A DNA stretch of 64,000 bases from positions 186,001 to 250,000 of the forward strand of contig JAPJQV010000001.1 of NCBI GenBank assembly GCA_030824965.1, read 5' to 3'. Position numbers and translations under genes: made by a program. The DNA is from Micavibrio sp. GTDB taxonomy: Bacteria > Pseudomonadota > Alphaproteobacteria > Micavibrionales > Micavibrionaceae. The first letter of the stretch is position 1; each line of letters starts with the position of its first letter. This document shows, one piece after another, positions 49,818 to 59,231 of this stretch. Below the pieces are notes generated by a model. The model saw only the letters and a program-made list of their open reading frames with translations. It was not told the origin of the DNA and did no database searches.

Positions 49818-51116
49818 TTATCTGACCGCGCCGATCAGTTCCTGGAACATGTCATCCACTTTGCTGATAACTTGCGCCGCGGAGGAATAAGCCTGCTGGG
49901 CAACGATCATCTTGTTGAATTCTTCGGAAGTATCTGTTGTCGAACCTTCCAGAGAAGAAGCGATGATGTTCCCGGCACTGCCTTGTCCAGGTAAACGCAG
50001 GTTGTAGTTACCGGCTTTTTCATTCTCATCGTAAACCGTACCGGAGACTTGCGTCAAACCGTTCGGGTTCGGGAATGTCGCAACCGGGATCTGGAAGACC
50101 GGCAAGCGCACGCCGTTTTCGAAGAAAGCGGTGACAAGGCCGGAGTCATCGATCGACAGGGAGCTGAGCTGTCCGAAACGAACGCCATCCTGATCGATCA
50201 AGGAAATCTCAAGTCCCGGTGTCGTCGTGTTCGATGAATATTGGGTCAAGCCGTCGACAAGTCCCGGCGTTCCGAGGTCAAGGGCAACCGTAGCGTTGTT
50301 GGCACCTGTCGTAAAACCGGTGACGGTAAAACTCGGCGTGGCCGGAACGAAGGAGGCGACGGAGCCATCCCCGTTGAAGTTGACCTGAACGGTTTTCTGC
50401 GCGCCTGCTGTCGTGCCGTCCGTATCGAGAACACCCGATGTCACGCCTGTTCTTGTCTGAACAGGGTCGGCAAATGTGGCAACCCAGGTATTGGCCGCAG
50501 TCTTCTGCCAGCTGATGCTGATGCTATGGGATACGCCGAGCGCATCGAACATTTCAACCGAGCTTGAGAAGGCGTCGTTGATCGCCGCATCGGCCGGAAG
50601 ATTCATATCGAAGCGAAGATTCTGGGAAGCTTGCGCCGTGCCGGAGATCGCGTTGATGTCGATCGGAACCAGGGAGTTCAAATCATTCGGGCTAGTGGAA
50701 ATAACCGCACCTGTATCATCCGTTCTCTGGCCAAGCAAATAGTAGCCTTCGTTATTAATTAAAAAGCCTGACGAGTCGGTTTTGAAATTACCGTTACGGG
50801 AATAAGCGTAACCGGAAGGCTGGTTTTGCGGATCGTCCGTTACGACGAAGAAGCCGTTACCGTTGATCGCGATATCGGTCGTCGAATCGGAGGCCGATAT
50901 CAAGCCCTGACGACCCAAAGCCTGCGATGTTTTATACAAAACGCCTCCTGCGGAATAACCGCCTGCATTGGAACCGACCAATGCCTGAAAGGAAATATCG
51001 CGGTTCTTGTAAGCAGTCGTACGCGAGTTGGCGATATTTTCGGAAACGGCTGCGATCGCGGCGGATTGTGCGCGAAGACCGGATACCGAGGCGTTAAGTG
51101 CAGAGTTCAAACTCAT
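49818..51116 (-). CDS. flgE: Flagellar hook protein FlgE
   Basis: Structural subunit of the flagellar hook. 432 residues. The N-terminal rod/hook motif is LNASVSGLRAQSAAIAAVSENIANSRT. IAINGNGFFVVTD is typical of the FlgE/F/G family, and the middle contains the variable D2 domain. The C-terminus is EEFNKMIVAQQAYSSAAQVIS followed by DDMFQELIGAV. Length suits a hook protein rather than rod FlgF/FlgG. It follows flgD by 31 bp. Confidence 0.94.
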   Translation of the reverse strand: MSLNSALNASVSGLRAQSAAIAAVSENIANSRTTAYKNRDISFQALVGSNAGGYSAGGVLYKTSQALGRQGLISASDSTTDIAINGNGFFVVTDDPQNQPSGYAYSRNGNFKTDSSGFLINNEGYYLLGQRTDDTGAVISTSPNDLNSLVPIDINAISGTAQASQNLRFDMNLPADAAINDAFSSSVEMFDALGVSHSISISWQKTAANTWVATFADPVQTRTGVTSGVLDTDGTTAGAQKTVQVNFNGDGSVASFVPATPSFTVTGFTTGANNATVALDLGTPGLVDGLTQYSSNTTTPGLEISLIDQDGVRFGQLSSLSIDDSGLVTAFFENGVRLPVFQIPVATFPNPNGLTQVSGTVYDENEKAGNYNLRLPGQGSAGNIIASSLEGSTTDTSEEFNKMIVAQQAYSSAAQVISKVDDMFQELIGAVR

Positions 51117-51147
51117 GTTTAGTTCTCCTTGTTGTAAACTTTAATAA

Positions 51148-51888
51148 TCAGGTTGTCGGTGTAGGTGTTGTCGGTGTTGAAACAGTTCTAAAGCGAAGTA
51201 CGTCCTCCAGGCTGTAGAGAAGGCCGCCGGAACGAAGATCGATGCCGTTCGCGCTGCTTTCCACGCCGTCGACCTTGACGGTTGTCGAAATATCGACAGG
51301 AACGGCAACGCCTGCAGCGGTTTTCCCGGTGACTTCCAATGTCAGGATAGAGCCATCTGCAATTGTCGAGCCAAGTTCGGCTTTTGTTGCATTGAGAGAG
51401 TATGTACCGCTCAAATTCGCGCCGAGATCCTTCGTATAGAGAACCTTGCCGTTCGAATCCTTGATCTTGACGGTAACCGTATCGGCATTCGTCTTAAGGG
51501 CGTAATTCCAGTCTACCGCGCCGTCTTCGACGACCGTCATGGCAGAATCAAGTTCGGCAGTCTGGCCGATATAGGTAAAGGCGGAGCTTGCGGCGGAAGA
51601 CTGAACGGCGGTCAAAAGATTGCTCAGCTTGTCATTGGTGTTGATCTGTTGCTCAAGCGCCGAGAACTGGGCCAATTGTCCGGTGAATTCTTTCGTATCC
51701 ATAGGATCGAGCGGGTTCTGGTTTTGCATCTGGGTCAGCAAAATGCCGAGAAACTGGTTCTTTAACAGCTCGGCGTTTTCTTCATCGGCTTTGCTGCCGT
51801 CGGTTGACGTGCCGGAGCCGGGCTGGGCTTTTGTACCTTCGGTGGTACCAAGATAAGGAAGGCTGGAAACTTTGTTTATATCGACCAT
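51148..51888 (-). CDS. flgD: Flagellar hook-capping scaffold FlgD
   Basis: Hook cap needed for FlgE polymerisation. 246 residues. The N-terminal FlgD motif is FLGILLTQMQNQNPLDPMDTKEFT, followed by QLAQFSALEQQINTNDKL. Both are diagnostic, with a C-terminal beta-sandwich (TVKIKDSNGKVLYTKDLG). It is the first gene of the minus-strand hook operon and divergent from the RTX-repeat gene, with 183 bp between. The family's usual hook-length protein FliK is not seen next to it. Confidence 0.94.
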   Translation of the reverse strand: MVDINKVSSLPYLGTTEGTKAQPGSGTSTDGSKADEENAELLKNQFLGILLTQMQNQNPLDPMDTKEFTGQLAQFSALEQQINTNDKLSNLLTAVQSSAASSAFTYIGQTAELDSAMTVVEDGAVDWNYALKTNADTVTVKIKDSNGKVLYTKDLGANLSGTYSLNATKAELGSTIADGSILTLEVTGKTAAGVAVPVDISTTVKVDGVESSANGIDLRSGGLLYSLEDVLRFRTVSTPTTPTPTT

Positions 51889-52071
51889 CTGGCGACTCCA
51901 ATTTCGTTCTTACGAGAGATAAAACGGAGCAGGTCGGCATTTGGGGCACGGAATTTGAAAAATATTTTATACTAAACAAAATCAACCATTTAGGCGGTCC
52001 AAGAATACACCTTGCCCTAAGAACACTTTTCTGTTGAACTTGCGCTTTAATATCAACCTGAGGGGGAAATT

Positions 52072-54765
52072 ATGGCTATTATTTATGGGACTAATGCCGG
52101 TGAATTCATAGATGCAATTACGCTGGGGCATGAATATGAAGAAAATACTATTTATGGTTTAGGTGGTGCGGACAATATTTCAGGAGGAAAACTCAGAGAT
52201 ATTATTTACGTTGACCCTCATGATCCCAATACTCCTACTGCTATAGAAGTGGTGAGCGGAAGAGAAGGCAATGATATAATATACGGGAGTAGTTTTTTTC
52301 TAGCTTATTTATATGGTGACGAAGGAGATGATGAGATTTATGCAGGTACAGCAGACCATGTGATTTTTGGCGGCACAGGAAATGATATTTTATACGGGAA
52401 TCAAAGTTATGACTCTATAGATGGAGGCGATGGAGATGACATTTTAATAGGTTACAACGGTAATACATATACCGATGATTACTATGGAGGTAACGGTAAC
52501 GACAGGTATATATATTCAGGCGGTTACTTAATCATCAAAGATCAAGGCAGCAGTAATAGCAATAACGATACTTTAGAAATAGACAGTATGGATTTTCAAT
52601 CCATGCAAATCTCGGCAGTTCCATATCATCTCTACTTTTATTTTGATGACTGGAATCATGTCGATATTTATGATCCTTGGGCCATTTCTACGAATATTAT
52701 TGAGAATCTTTCCCTAGGAAATGGAGTTACACTCAGCCTTTCGAATGTGCTCAATTGGACTTATGGTGGAGTTAATAACGATATCCTAACCGGAAACTCT
52801 AGCTCTAATACTTTCTTTACCTATGAAGGTAACGATACAATTACCGGATTAGGTAATGCGGATTATGTTTTTGCCGGAGAGGGTGATGATACAATTTATG
52901 GTGATGATATTGCCAGAAATGCGTCATATTCAAACGCAGGCGCGGATGTGCTTTTAGGCGGTAACGGCAATGATACGATTTATGGCGGTGCCGGTAATGA
53001 CTATCTTTCGGGCGATGCTGGTAACGATAATCTTTACGGGGATGCGGGAGATGATCGTATCTCAGGCGGCGCGGGAACCGATTACATTAACGGTGGAGCC
53101 GGTTCGGATACGGTTATTTTGAACGACCTGACATCCGGCGCTACGGTGAGCCTTGTTGCAGGAACGGCTATCAGCGCTTCCGTAACCGATACGCTTGTTT
53201 CAATCGAGAATGTCGTTGGAACGTCTTATGCCGATACTATTACAGGGGACTCTAATAATAACGTATTAGCTGGCGGACTTGGTTCCGATACAATTGATGG
53301 AGGACTGGGTAGCGATACGATATCGTTTGATGATCTTACGGCCTCAGTCGTTGTAGATTTATCTTCCGGTATAGCGACTAGTGGTTCGGATACCGATAAT
53401 TTCACAAGTATCGAAAACGCTATTGGAAGCGCTTACAACGATACGATCACCGGAACGTCTGCGGCGAACTCATTATCCGGCGGGGCAGGTAATGACACCA
53501 TTTATGGAGGAGACGGTAACGATGTCCTTACAGGTGGGGCTGGCAACGATACCCTTAACGGAGAAGATGGCGACGATATTCTGGATGGAGGTGTAGGTGC
53601 CGATACGCTTAATGGAGGAAATGGAGTTGATACAGGGGACTTTCGAAACCTTACCGCTTCAGTCAATGCAAATCTTACGGCAGGATTAGCTGTCAGTAGC
53701 TCTATAAATGACAATTTAGTCTCAATAGAAAATATAATAGGGACCTCCTATTCAGATACTTTAACAGGAAATTCTGGAGTGAATGTTATTTCAGGCGGTG
53801 AACTCAATGATGTTATCGATGGGGGTGCAGGATCCGATATTCTTGATGGCGGAAATGGCACTGATACAGTTTCGTATGCCTCTTCGACCTATGGCGTGTA
53901 TGTTCATCTAACTACACTTATTGCTATCGGTGGCGGCGATACGGATACGCTGACCTCTTTTGAAAACATCATTGGCAGTTCATACGCAGATAATTTATCC
54001 GGATCATCCATAGTTAATTCTATCAATGGGGGCGATGGAGATGATGTCATCGATGGTATGGATGGAAATGACGGTCTTCAAGGCGGTAATGGCAATGATG
54101 TCATTTATGGCGGCAACGGGAATGATTCTCTTTTGGGCCAGAATGGCAATGATTTGTTAGATGGCGGGGCCGGAAACGACACTATCAATGGCGGAGGTAA
54201 CATAGATACCGTTAGTTTCGCTTCTCTAGTATCGTCCGTAAACGCTAACCTTACATCCGGTACGGCTGTGAGTGGCTCTGATACCGACACTTTAACTGCA
54301 ATCGAAAATATAATCGGGACTGCTTTTGACGATACCCTAACCGGTTCTACAGCAGCCAACACACTCAATGGTGGCGCAGGAAATGATACTATTAATGGAG
54401 GAAACGGAAACGATATTATTAACGGCGATGCGGGGGCTGATATATTATACGGGAATAGCGGGTCGGATATTTTTATTTCCGATTTAGCGTCATTTGGCAC
54501 CGGGCTGGATACTATAGCTGATTTCGTAACGGGAATAGGTGGCGATAAGATCGATATCTCCGATTTACTGGATCTTTATAATCCTATAACTGATGCAATC
54601 GCCGATTTCATATCGGTTACGACATCCGGTTCCGACTCCATACTATCAGTCGATCAGGACGGGGCGGGCAGTTCTTATACTTCTCAAAGTGTCGCTTCCT
54701 TACAAGGAATAACCGGTCTGGGTATCAACGATATGATTTCTAACGGTAATCTTTTGATCGCATAA
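52072..54765 (+). CDS. Large RTX-repeat calcium-binding protein
   Basis: 897 residues with no signal peptide, rich in RTX nonapeptides (GGxGxDxUx; for example GGAGNDTIYGGDGNDVLTGG). Repeats occur in blocks near 25-140, 250-345 and 380-800. Five similar modules start near residues 347, 416, 520, 599 and 712. Each has the pattern V-x-F-x-x-L ... A-x-L-x-x-G-x-A ... D-x-L-x-S-I-E-N-I-I-G-(T/S)-(S/A)-Y-x-D. The last 100 residues (IADFVTGIGGDKIDISDLL...) look like a type I secretion C-terminal signal. Type I exporter genes are not in the window. The first third is visibly AT-richer than the neighbours. It sits between flgD and flagellin, so a surface or flagellum-associated role is possible. Confidence 0.85.
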   Translation: MAIIYGTNAGEFIDAITLGHEYEENTIYGLGGADNISGGKLRDIIYVDPHDPNTPTAIEVVSGREGNDIIYGSSFFLAYLYGDEGDDEIYAGTADHVIFGGTGNDILYGNQSYDSIDGGDGDDILIGYNGNTYTDDYYGGNGNDRYIYSGGYLIIKDQGSSNSNNDTLEIDSMDFQSMQISAVPYHLYFYFDDWNHVDIYDPWAISTNIIENLSLGNGVTLSLSNVLNWTYGGVNNDILTGNSSSNTFFTYEGNDTITGLGNADYVFAGEGDDTIYGDDIARNASYSNAGADVLLGGNGNDTIYGGAGNDYLSGDAGNDNLYGDAGDDRISGGAGTDYINGGAGSDTVILNDLTSGATVSLVAGTAISASVTDTLVSIENVVGTSYADTITGDSNNNVLAGGLGSDTIDGGLGSDTISFDDLTASVVVDLSSGIATSGSDTDNFTSIENAIGSAYNDTITGTSAANSLSGGAGNDTIYGGDGNDVLTGGAGNDTLNGEDGDDILDGGVGADTLNGGNGVDTGDFRNLTASVNANLTAGLAVSSSINDNLVSIENIIGTSYSDTLTGNSGVNVISGGELNDVIDGGAGSDILDGGNGTDTVSYASSTYGVYVHLTTLIAIGGGDTDTLTSFENIIGSSYADNLSGSSIVNSINGGDGDDVIDGMDGNDGLQGGNGNDVIYGGNGNDSLLGQNGNDLLDGGAGNDTINGGGNIDTVSFASLVSSVNANLTSGTAVSGSDTDTLTAIENIIGTAFDDTLTGSTAANTLNGGAGNDTINGGNGNDIINGDAGADILYGNSGSDIFISDLASFGTGLDTIADFVTGIGGDKIDISDLLDLYNPITDAIADFISVTTSGSDSILSVDQDGAGSSYTSQSVASLQGITGLGINDMISNGNLLIA

Positions 54766-54791
54766 TACGTTAGATTTCAATGATTTAAGAG

Positions 54792-54830
54792 AAGGGGAGG
54801 TCTTGTAAAAGATTTCCCCTTAAATTTTTA
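54792..54830 (+). terminator. Terminator after the RTX gene
   Basis: A 13-bp stem (54792-54804 with 54809-54821, two G-U pairs) with loop GTAA is followed by AAATTTTTA. It lies 27 bp after the RTX stop. The following 200 bp up to the flagellin gene contain no gene and no promoter that I could assign with confidence. Confidence 0.75.
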
Positions 54831-55030
54831 TACTCGTATAAAGTCTTTTTTAACCTTTATCGGATTATGATTATAAACAAGGCCGAATATTGAGGATTCA
54901 AATCGGTCTTGAAAACTGATAGTATATAAGAACATTCGGAAATTCGCCGACCAGTATGGTCCAGATTTTCCCGGTTTCGAAGGATCGAAACCGCTTACAT
55001 CAACCGGCAAACTCAAAGAAGGAGAGTCAA

Positions 55031-55873
55031 ATGCCAGTAATCGCAACCAACACATCTGCCAACACGGCGCTTATTTATCTTAACAAAAACTCCAGCGAAC
55101 AATCCAAATCATTGGCTAAATTGTCCAGTGGTTCCAGAATCGTTCGTGCTTCTGACGATGCCGCCGGTCTTGCCGTTGGTACGAAACTAAAAGCTGACGT
55201 CACAACTCTGAAACAAGCTGCTACTAACGCTGTACAGGCCCGTTCCGTGCTTCAGACAGCTGACGGCGCACTTGCCCGGGTTGGCGATATTCTGCAACGT
55301 ATGAAATCCCTGGCTGCGCAAGCGATCTCCGGTTCGGTTGACACAACAGGCCGCGGTTTCATCAACACGGAATACCAACAGCTCCTGACTGAGATTGGCA
55401 ACATCGCGACAACGACCCAGTTTAACGGTACGAGCCTGGTCAACGGTTCTTACGACCAGACATTCCAGGTCGGCGTGGCATCAACAGATACGATCCAGGT
55501 CAACTTCGTGGCGGCTGGTACCAGCGTTAACATGTCGACAGGTACAGCTGGTCTCGCTATCTCGACGACAACGGTCGCTGGTGCGAACGGAGCTAACGCC
55601 AATACCGCTTCGATTGCTCTCGATGCTGCGATCACGAAAGTGTCCACGGCGCGTGCAACGGTCGGTGCCTTGTTGTCCCGTTTCGAATACCGTGGTGATG
55701 TTATCGACAGCTCTATCGAAAACCTGACGGCGGCCCAGTCTGCTATTATGGATGTGGATATCGCGTCGGAACAATCCAACCTTGTCAGTAAGCAGGTTCT
55801 TTCTGAAGCCTCCATCGCGGCGCTGTCTCAAGCGAACCAGATGAAGTCCTCATTGCTGGCCCTCGTTAGATAA
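55031..55873 (+). CDS. Flagellin
   Basis: Filament subunit of 280 residues from ATG 55031 (AAAGGAGAG upstream; an earlier in-frame ATG at 54956 adds a non-flagellin leader). The N-terminal D0/D1 helices contain LIYLNKNSSEQSKSLAKLSSG and RASDDAAGLAVG. The C-terminal D1/D0 contains IENLTAAQSAIMDVDIASE and ALSQANQMKSSLLALVR. The central variable region is short (about 60 residues), so this is a small flagellin with little outer domain. A terminator follows, isolating it as a monocistron before fliD. It may be glycosylated, given the sugar genes downstream; that is inference. Confidence 0.95.
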   Translation: MPVIATNTSANTALIYLNKNSSEQSKSLAKLSSGSRIVRASDDAAGLAVGTKLKADVTTLKQAATNAVQARSVLQTADGALARVGDILQRMKSLAAQAISGSVDTTGRGFINTEYQQLLTEIGNIATTTQFNGTSLVNGSYDQTFQVGVASTDTIQVNFVAAGTSVNMSTGTAGLAISTTTVAGANGANANTASIALDAAITKVSTARATVGALLSRFEYRGDVIDSSIENLTAAQSAIMDVDIASEQSNLVSKQVLSEASIAALSQANQMKSSLLALVR

Positions 55874-55905
55874 TGACTAGATAAGGTTATTTAAACCGAA
55901 TTCAG

Positions 55906-55944
55906 AAGGGGAGCTGGCACAAAGATTGCTTAGCTCCCCTTTTT
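55906..55944 (+). terminator. Terminator of the flagellin gene
   Basis: A perfect 10-bp stem, AAGGGGAGCT (55906-55915) with AGCTCCCCTT (55932-55941), and a 16-base loop is followed by TTT. It lies 32 bp after the flagellin stop. Confidence 0.8.
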
Positions 55945-55981
55945 GAATTTATGACTGCGTATCAGGCATTTAGGGATTAAT

Positions 55982-57685
55982 ATGGCAACAACCGTTTCAT
56001 CAGGTGGCGTTTCAACCCAAGGCACTCGAACCTATTTGTTCGGAACCTCTTCAGGCATCGATACTTCAGCCCTTGTCGAAGCCGCTTATAAACAGCGTGT
56101 TGCCGAAGCTGACCGTATAGATGTTAAAATCGACAGCAATACCAAAAAAGCTGAAGCCTATACGACGTTGCAAACCCTTTCGGGCAATGTCCAGACAGCC
56201 CTGAAAAACCTCAGAACCTCTTACGGATTTTCGAATACCAACGCCAATTATGCTTTCGGCGCGCGTAGCGGTACGTTAAGTACCAGCGGCACAACCGATC
56301 CGACCAAATTAATCGGCGTCACCATCGATGCGGGAACGACGCTGGGAAATTACGAAATCGAAGTCGTGCAAAAAGCCAGGGCACATCGTATCGCCAGCGA
56401 TATGGCGACCAGTTCCACGACCGCACTTGGCATGAACGGCAGTTTCCAAATCGGTATTGCCGGCAATACGGCTGCGACTATTAATGTCACAAATGCGATG
56501 ACGATGACCGATATTGCAGCGGCCATCAACGCGACATCTTCAACCTCCGGCGTATCGGCGACGGTTTTAAAAGTCTCCGATACTTCCTATCAAATGGTTT
56601 TGTCAGGTACGTCGACAGCCAAGAATATTTCAATCAGCAATGTCACCGGCGGCGATGTTTTGGGCGCGATGGGTGTAACGACCGCCGGGAATGCGCCAAA
56701 GAATGTATTGCAAACGGCAGATCAGGCGATTTTGGAATTGGATGGGGTTCAGATTACGCGTGATAAAAACGAAATCACCGATTTGATTCCGGGCGTGAAT
56801 ATTAATGTTTTAAACGCCGAGCCGGGGACGGTCATCGAGCTTGGTATCCAAAACGATAACAGCGCGATTAAGAATTCCATTTTGTCATTCACCGAAGCTT
56901 ACAATGAGTTACGGGCATTCGTTGTCGAAAACCAGCAGGTCAGTGCCGGCGGGGCGGTATCCGATAATGCTGTTCTTTTCGGCGATACGGTTATGAAGAG
57001 CCTTAACGATGCTATACAACCTCTGATTTCCGGCAAATACGGAACCACGACGACTGGCTTTACCACGCTGCGCGAACTGGGTATTACCTTGTCCGATAAC
57101 AACGTGTTTACAGTCGACGAGACAAAGCTCGATGCGGCGATTATCAGCAATTATGACGACGTCAAATCAATCTTTTCGACAGGATGGACATCTAATAATT
57201 CTAATTTCAGATTGCTGGGGAATACGTCGAAACTTGCAAATTTGAACGTCACGATTTCTATCACGGCAAATGCGAGTGGGGTTACGGGTGCATCGGTCGG
57301 CGGCGTGCCAAATCTATTCGATATTTCAGGAACAAGTATTACTGGAAAAGTCGGCACGATTTATGAAGGTTTGAGCTTTGCCTATATCGGTACTGCCAAC
57401 TCTGCAGTCAACTTTAATATGAATCAGGGTCTGGGTGATCTGGTTTCCAATACGCTCAACGCGTTTACCGATGGCGTGAACGGAAGGTTGGTCAGTGCAA
57501 AGCTCGATCTCGGCGACCAGAATACCGATATGGCTGAACGGGCCGACCGCATACGCGAGCGAGCCGACGATTTCCGCACCAAGCTGATCGATAAATATGC
57601 GAGCTATGAAGCCGCTATCGCCAGAAACAAATCAATCATTTCCCAGTTAAGGGCCATTCTCGGCCTGGATAAGGCGGATTCATAA
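55982..57685 (+). CDS. fliD: Flagellar filament cap protein FliD
   Basis: Filament cap (HAP2) that guides flagellin polymerisation. 567 residues. FliD N-terminal motifs are SSGIDTSALVEAAYKQRVAEADRID, with the typical helical start (VKIDSNTKKAEAYTTLQ). The FliD C-terminal domain spans roughly 250-550 (ITDLIPGVNINVLNAEPGT; FTEAYNELRAF; LRELGITLSDNNVFTVDETKL). The C-terminal helix ends in IARNKSIISQLRAILG. Its stop overlaps the fliS start (TAATG). Confidence 0.93.
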   Translation: MATTVSSGGVSTQGTRTYLFGTSSGIDTSALVEAAYKQRVAEADRIDVKIDSNTKKAEAYTTLQTLSGNVQTALKNLRTSYGFSNTNANYAFGARSGTLSTSGTTDPTKLIGVTIDAGTTLGNYEIEVVQKARAHRIASDMATSSTTALGMNGSFQIGIAGNTAATINVTNAMTMTDIAAAINATSSTSGVSATVLKVSDTSYQMVLSGTSTAKNISISNVTGGDVLGAMGVTTAGNAPKNVLQTADQAILELDGVQITRDKNEITDLIPGVNINVLNAEPGTVIELGIQNDNSAIKNSILSFTEAYNELRAFVVENQQVSAGGAVSDNAVLFGDTVMKSLNDAIQPLISGKYGTTTTGFTTLRELGITLSDNNVFTVDETKLDAAIISNYDDVKSIFSTGWTSNNSNFRLLGNTSKLANLNVTISITANASGVTGASVGGVPNLFDISGTSITGKVGTIYEGLSFAYIGTANSAVNFNMNQGLGDLVSNTLNAFTDGVNGRLVSAKLDLGDQNTDMAERADRIRERADDFRTKLIDKYASYEAAIARNKSIISQLRAILGLDKADS

Positions 57686-58113
57686 TGTCCTATCATAAAG
57701 CCGTTCAGGCCTATCAGAAGAAAACCGATGAGAATTTAAGCCCCCTGCAGATCGTTGTCGAGCTGTACAAAGGCATGATAAAAAACACAAAAGACGCAAA
57801 GCGTCATTGGGAAAACGGCCATCTCGATTTGATGACGAACAGCATTACCAAAGTCTTCAATATTATCGAAGCCTTGCAGGCCCATCTTGACATGGAGCAG
57901 GGCGGTGAAGACGCTGTTTTCCTCAACCGTTTCTATAACGTGATATTTTCTGCTCTGAGCCGCGCCACAAGCAAGCCTGAACCGGGAGAGGAATTTGACG
58001 CCATTGCCGCCTATATCCAGCAAGTTACCGACAGGTGGTATGCCATTGCTTATGAGCGGCAACCCGAAACGCCACCGCCCGTTCAGGCCGAAGCTCTAAG
58101 CGGCACTGTCTAG
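57685..58113 (+). CDS. fliS: Flagellar export chaperone FliS
   Basis: Cytoplasmic chaperone that binds the flagellin C-terminus. 142 residues. Family motifs are YHKAVQAYQKKTDE at the N-terminus, PLQIVVELYKGMIKNTKDAKRHW and FNIIEALQAHLDMEQGG. The L-Y-(K/D)-G pattern is typical of FliS. It is translationally coupled to fliD by a TAATG overlap. A strong terminator follows. Confidence 0.9.
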   Translation: MSYHKAVQAYQKKTDENLSPLQIVVELYKGMIKNTKDAKRHWENGHLDLMTNSITKVFNIIEALQAHLDMEQGGEDAVFLNRFYNVIFSALSRATSKPEPGEEFDAIAAYIQQVTDRWYAIAYERQPETPPPVQAEALSGTV

Positions 58114-58132
58114 CATCATTGATTTTTCGTGC

Positions 58133-58160
58133 AAGGGCGGCAAATTCTGCCGCCTTTTTT
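58133..58160 (+). terminator. Terminator of fliD-fliS
   Basis: A 10-bp stem (58133-58142 with 58148-58157, one G-U pair) with loop AATTC and a run of six T. It lies 20 bp after the fliS stop. Confidence 0.85.
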
Positions 58161-58188
58161 ATTATCCTGAAAAAACAGCCGTAAAAAC

Positions 58189-58204
58189 TGGCCTGAAGCT
58201 TGCA
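58189..58204 (+). promoter_or_regulatory. Sigma-54-type promoter of the ECF sigma gene
   Basis: TGGCCTGAAGCTTGCA has GG and GC dinucleotides at the exact -24/-12 spacing of sigma-54 promoters and matches TGGC and TTGCA. A start site near 58215 would fall 27 bp before the GTG at 58242 and downstream of the alternative TTG at 58200. Sigma-54 control is common for late flagellar genes. No activator gene is in the window. Confidence 0.6.
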
Positions 58205-58241
58205 AAACCCTCTCTGGTTAAATATCGGAGAGAAATTCCAA

Positions 58242-58856
58242 GTGACAATTCGCATTGCCCCTAAAACGGAAAAAAAGCAGATATCTATCGAGCGCTATAT
58301 CCGTGAATCCGACGAAGGACTCATGAGCCTGTTCCAAGCCGGCGATGCGATGGCTTTTCATTACTTAATCGAGCGTCATAAAGGGTTGATCCGGCTTCAG
58401 GTCCGTAAATTCTTTGGTGCAAACGGCGATGTCGAAGATATTACACAGGATATCTGTCTGTCTCTCTGGCAAAACCGGATGTCATGGAAACCCGGCATGG
58501 CGAAGTTTTCCACCTGGCTATTCCGTGTGACGGCAAATAGATGCATTGATCTGTTGCGGCAGAAAAAGGAAATCGTCACCGACAATAATTTCGAGCATGT
58601 GACCAGCGGCATCATATCAGCGGAAGAACGCGTTTCCGAAAGCCAGACTTCAGTCCAGTTGTTGAAACTTCTTGCGGAACTCCCTGTCCAGCAAAGCATA
58701 GCCTTAAAAATGTTTTATTATGAAGATGCTGATATTGGCCAGATCTGCCAGAAAATGGCTTTATCCGATCAAGCAGTACGCTCCCTTTTGAAGCGCGGTA
58801 AGCAAAAGCTTCGTGCTGTCATAGAACCATCATCCATGCAAATTGCGCTTGGCTGA
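58242..58856 (+). CDS. ECF-type RNA polymerase sigma factor in the flagellar region
   Basis: 204 residues from GTG 58242, which has GGAGAG about 9 bp upstream and lies just behind the sigma-54-like promoter; a TTG at 58200 would overlap that promoter. Region 2 is GDVEDITQDICLSLWQNRMSWKPG, with FSTWLFRVTANRCIDLLRQKKE. Region 4 (LAELPVQQSIALKMFYYEDADIGQIC, then SDQAVRSLLKRGKQKL) has a normal helix-turn-helix. There is no neighbouring anti-sigma gene. Position after fliD-fliS suggests coordination with filament assembly or surface functions; target genes are unknown. Confidence 0.88.
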   Translation: MTIRIAPKTEKKQISIERYIRESDEGLMSLFQAGDAMAFHYLIERHKGLIRLQVRKFFGANGDVEDITQDICLSLWQNRMSWKPGMAKFSTWLFRVTANRCIDLLRQKKEIVTDNNFEHVTSGIISAEERVSESQTSVQLLKLLAELPVQQSIALKMFYYEDADIGQICQKMALSDQAVRSLLKRGKQKLRAVIEPSSMQIALG

Positions 58857-58946
58857 TATACAGCTGCACACTTGCGTATTTACCCGGCTTTAATGATTTT
58901 CAGGCATGATCGGGGTAATAAAAAAATAAAATATAAGGTGTGTCTA

Positions 58947-59231
58947 GTGATTAATAATTGTGATTTCATTCTCGGCGAGAATGATTCTATCGTCATCGTC
59001 GTCCGGTCGTCTTTACCCAAGGGTGAGCCTCTGACTTGTGAAGTTCATCCCTCATCTCTCGTTTTCAGATCCGGCGAACATCCTTTAGGCAATATTGCCT
59101 GCCAGAATAGCGATGTCATTTCACGACTTATAACGAAAGCAAAAGTAGGTTTTATCGAATTTATCAACGGTGCGCCTAACTTTCCCGTTTATATTTCATC
59201 TGTAGCCAATATAGAGGTGATAGCAGCATGA
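58947..59231 (+). CDS. Small protein of unknown function
   Basis: 94 residues from GTG 58947, which has AAGG about 8 bp upstream; an earlier TTG at 58872 lacks a site. The product is a mixed beta/alpha sequence (FILGENDSIVIVVRSSLPKG; KVGFIEFINGAPNFPVYISS) with three cysteines, no membrane segment and no signal peptide. No family recognised. Its TGA overlaps the ATG of the following small gene, so both are co-translated. The pair lies between the flagellar ECF sigma gene and gmd. Confidence 0.6.
   Translation: MINNCDFILGENDSIVIVVRSSLPKGEPLTCEVHPSSLVFRSGEHPLGNIACQNSDVISRLITKAKVGFIEFINGAPNFPVYISSVANIEVIAA

Noticed and set aside
52300..54450. Regular DNA repeats that could be mistaken for a CRISPR array or satellite
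   Set aside because: They follow the 27-bp period of RTX nonapeptide codons inside one open frame; there are no spacers or constant repeats and no cas genes.
54838..54870. Sigma-28-like promoter (TAAAGTCT ... TCGGATTA) before flagellin
   Set aside because: The -10 half matches GCCGATAA poorly and the spacing is off by about two bases, so it is not listed as a feature.
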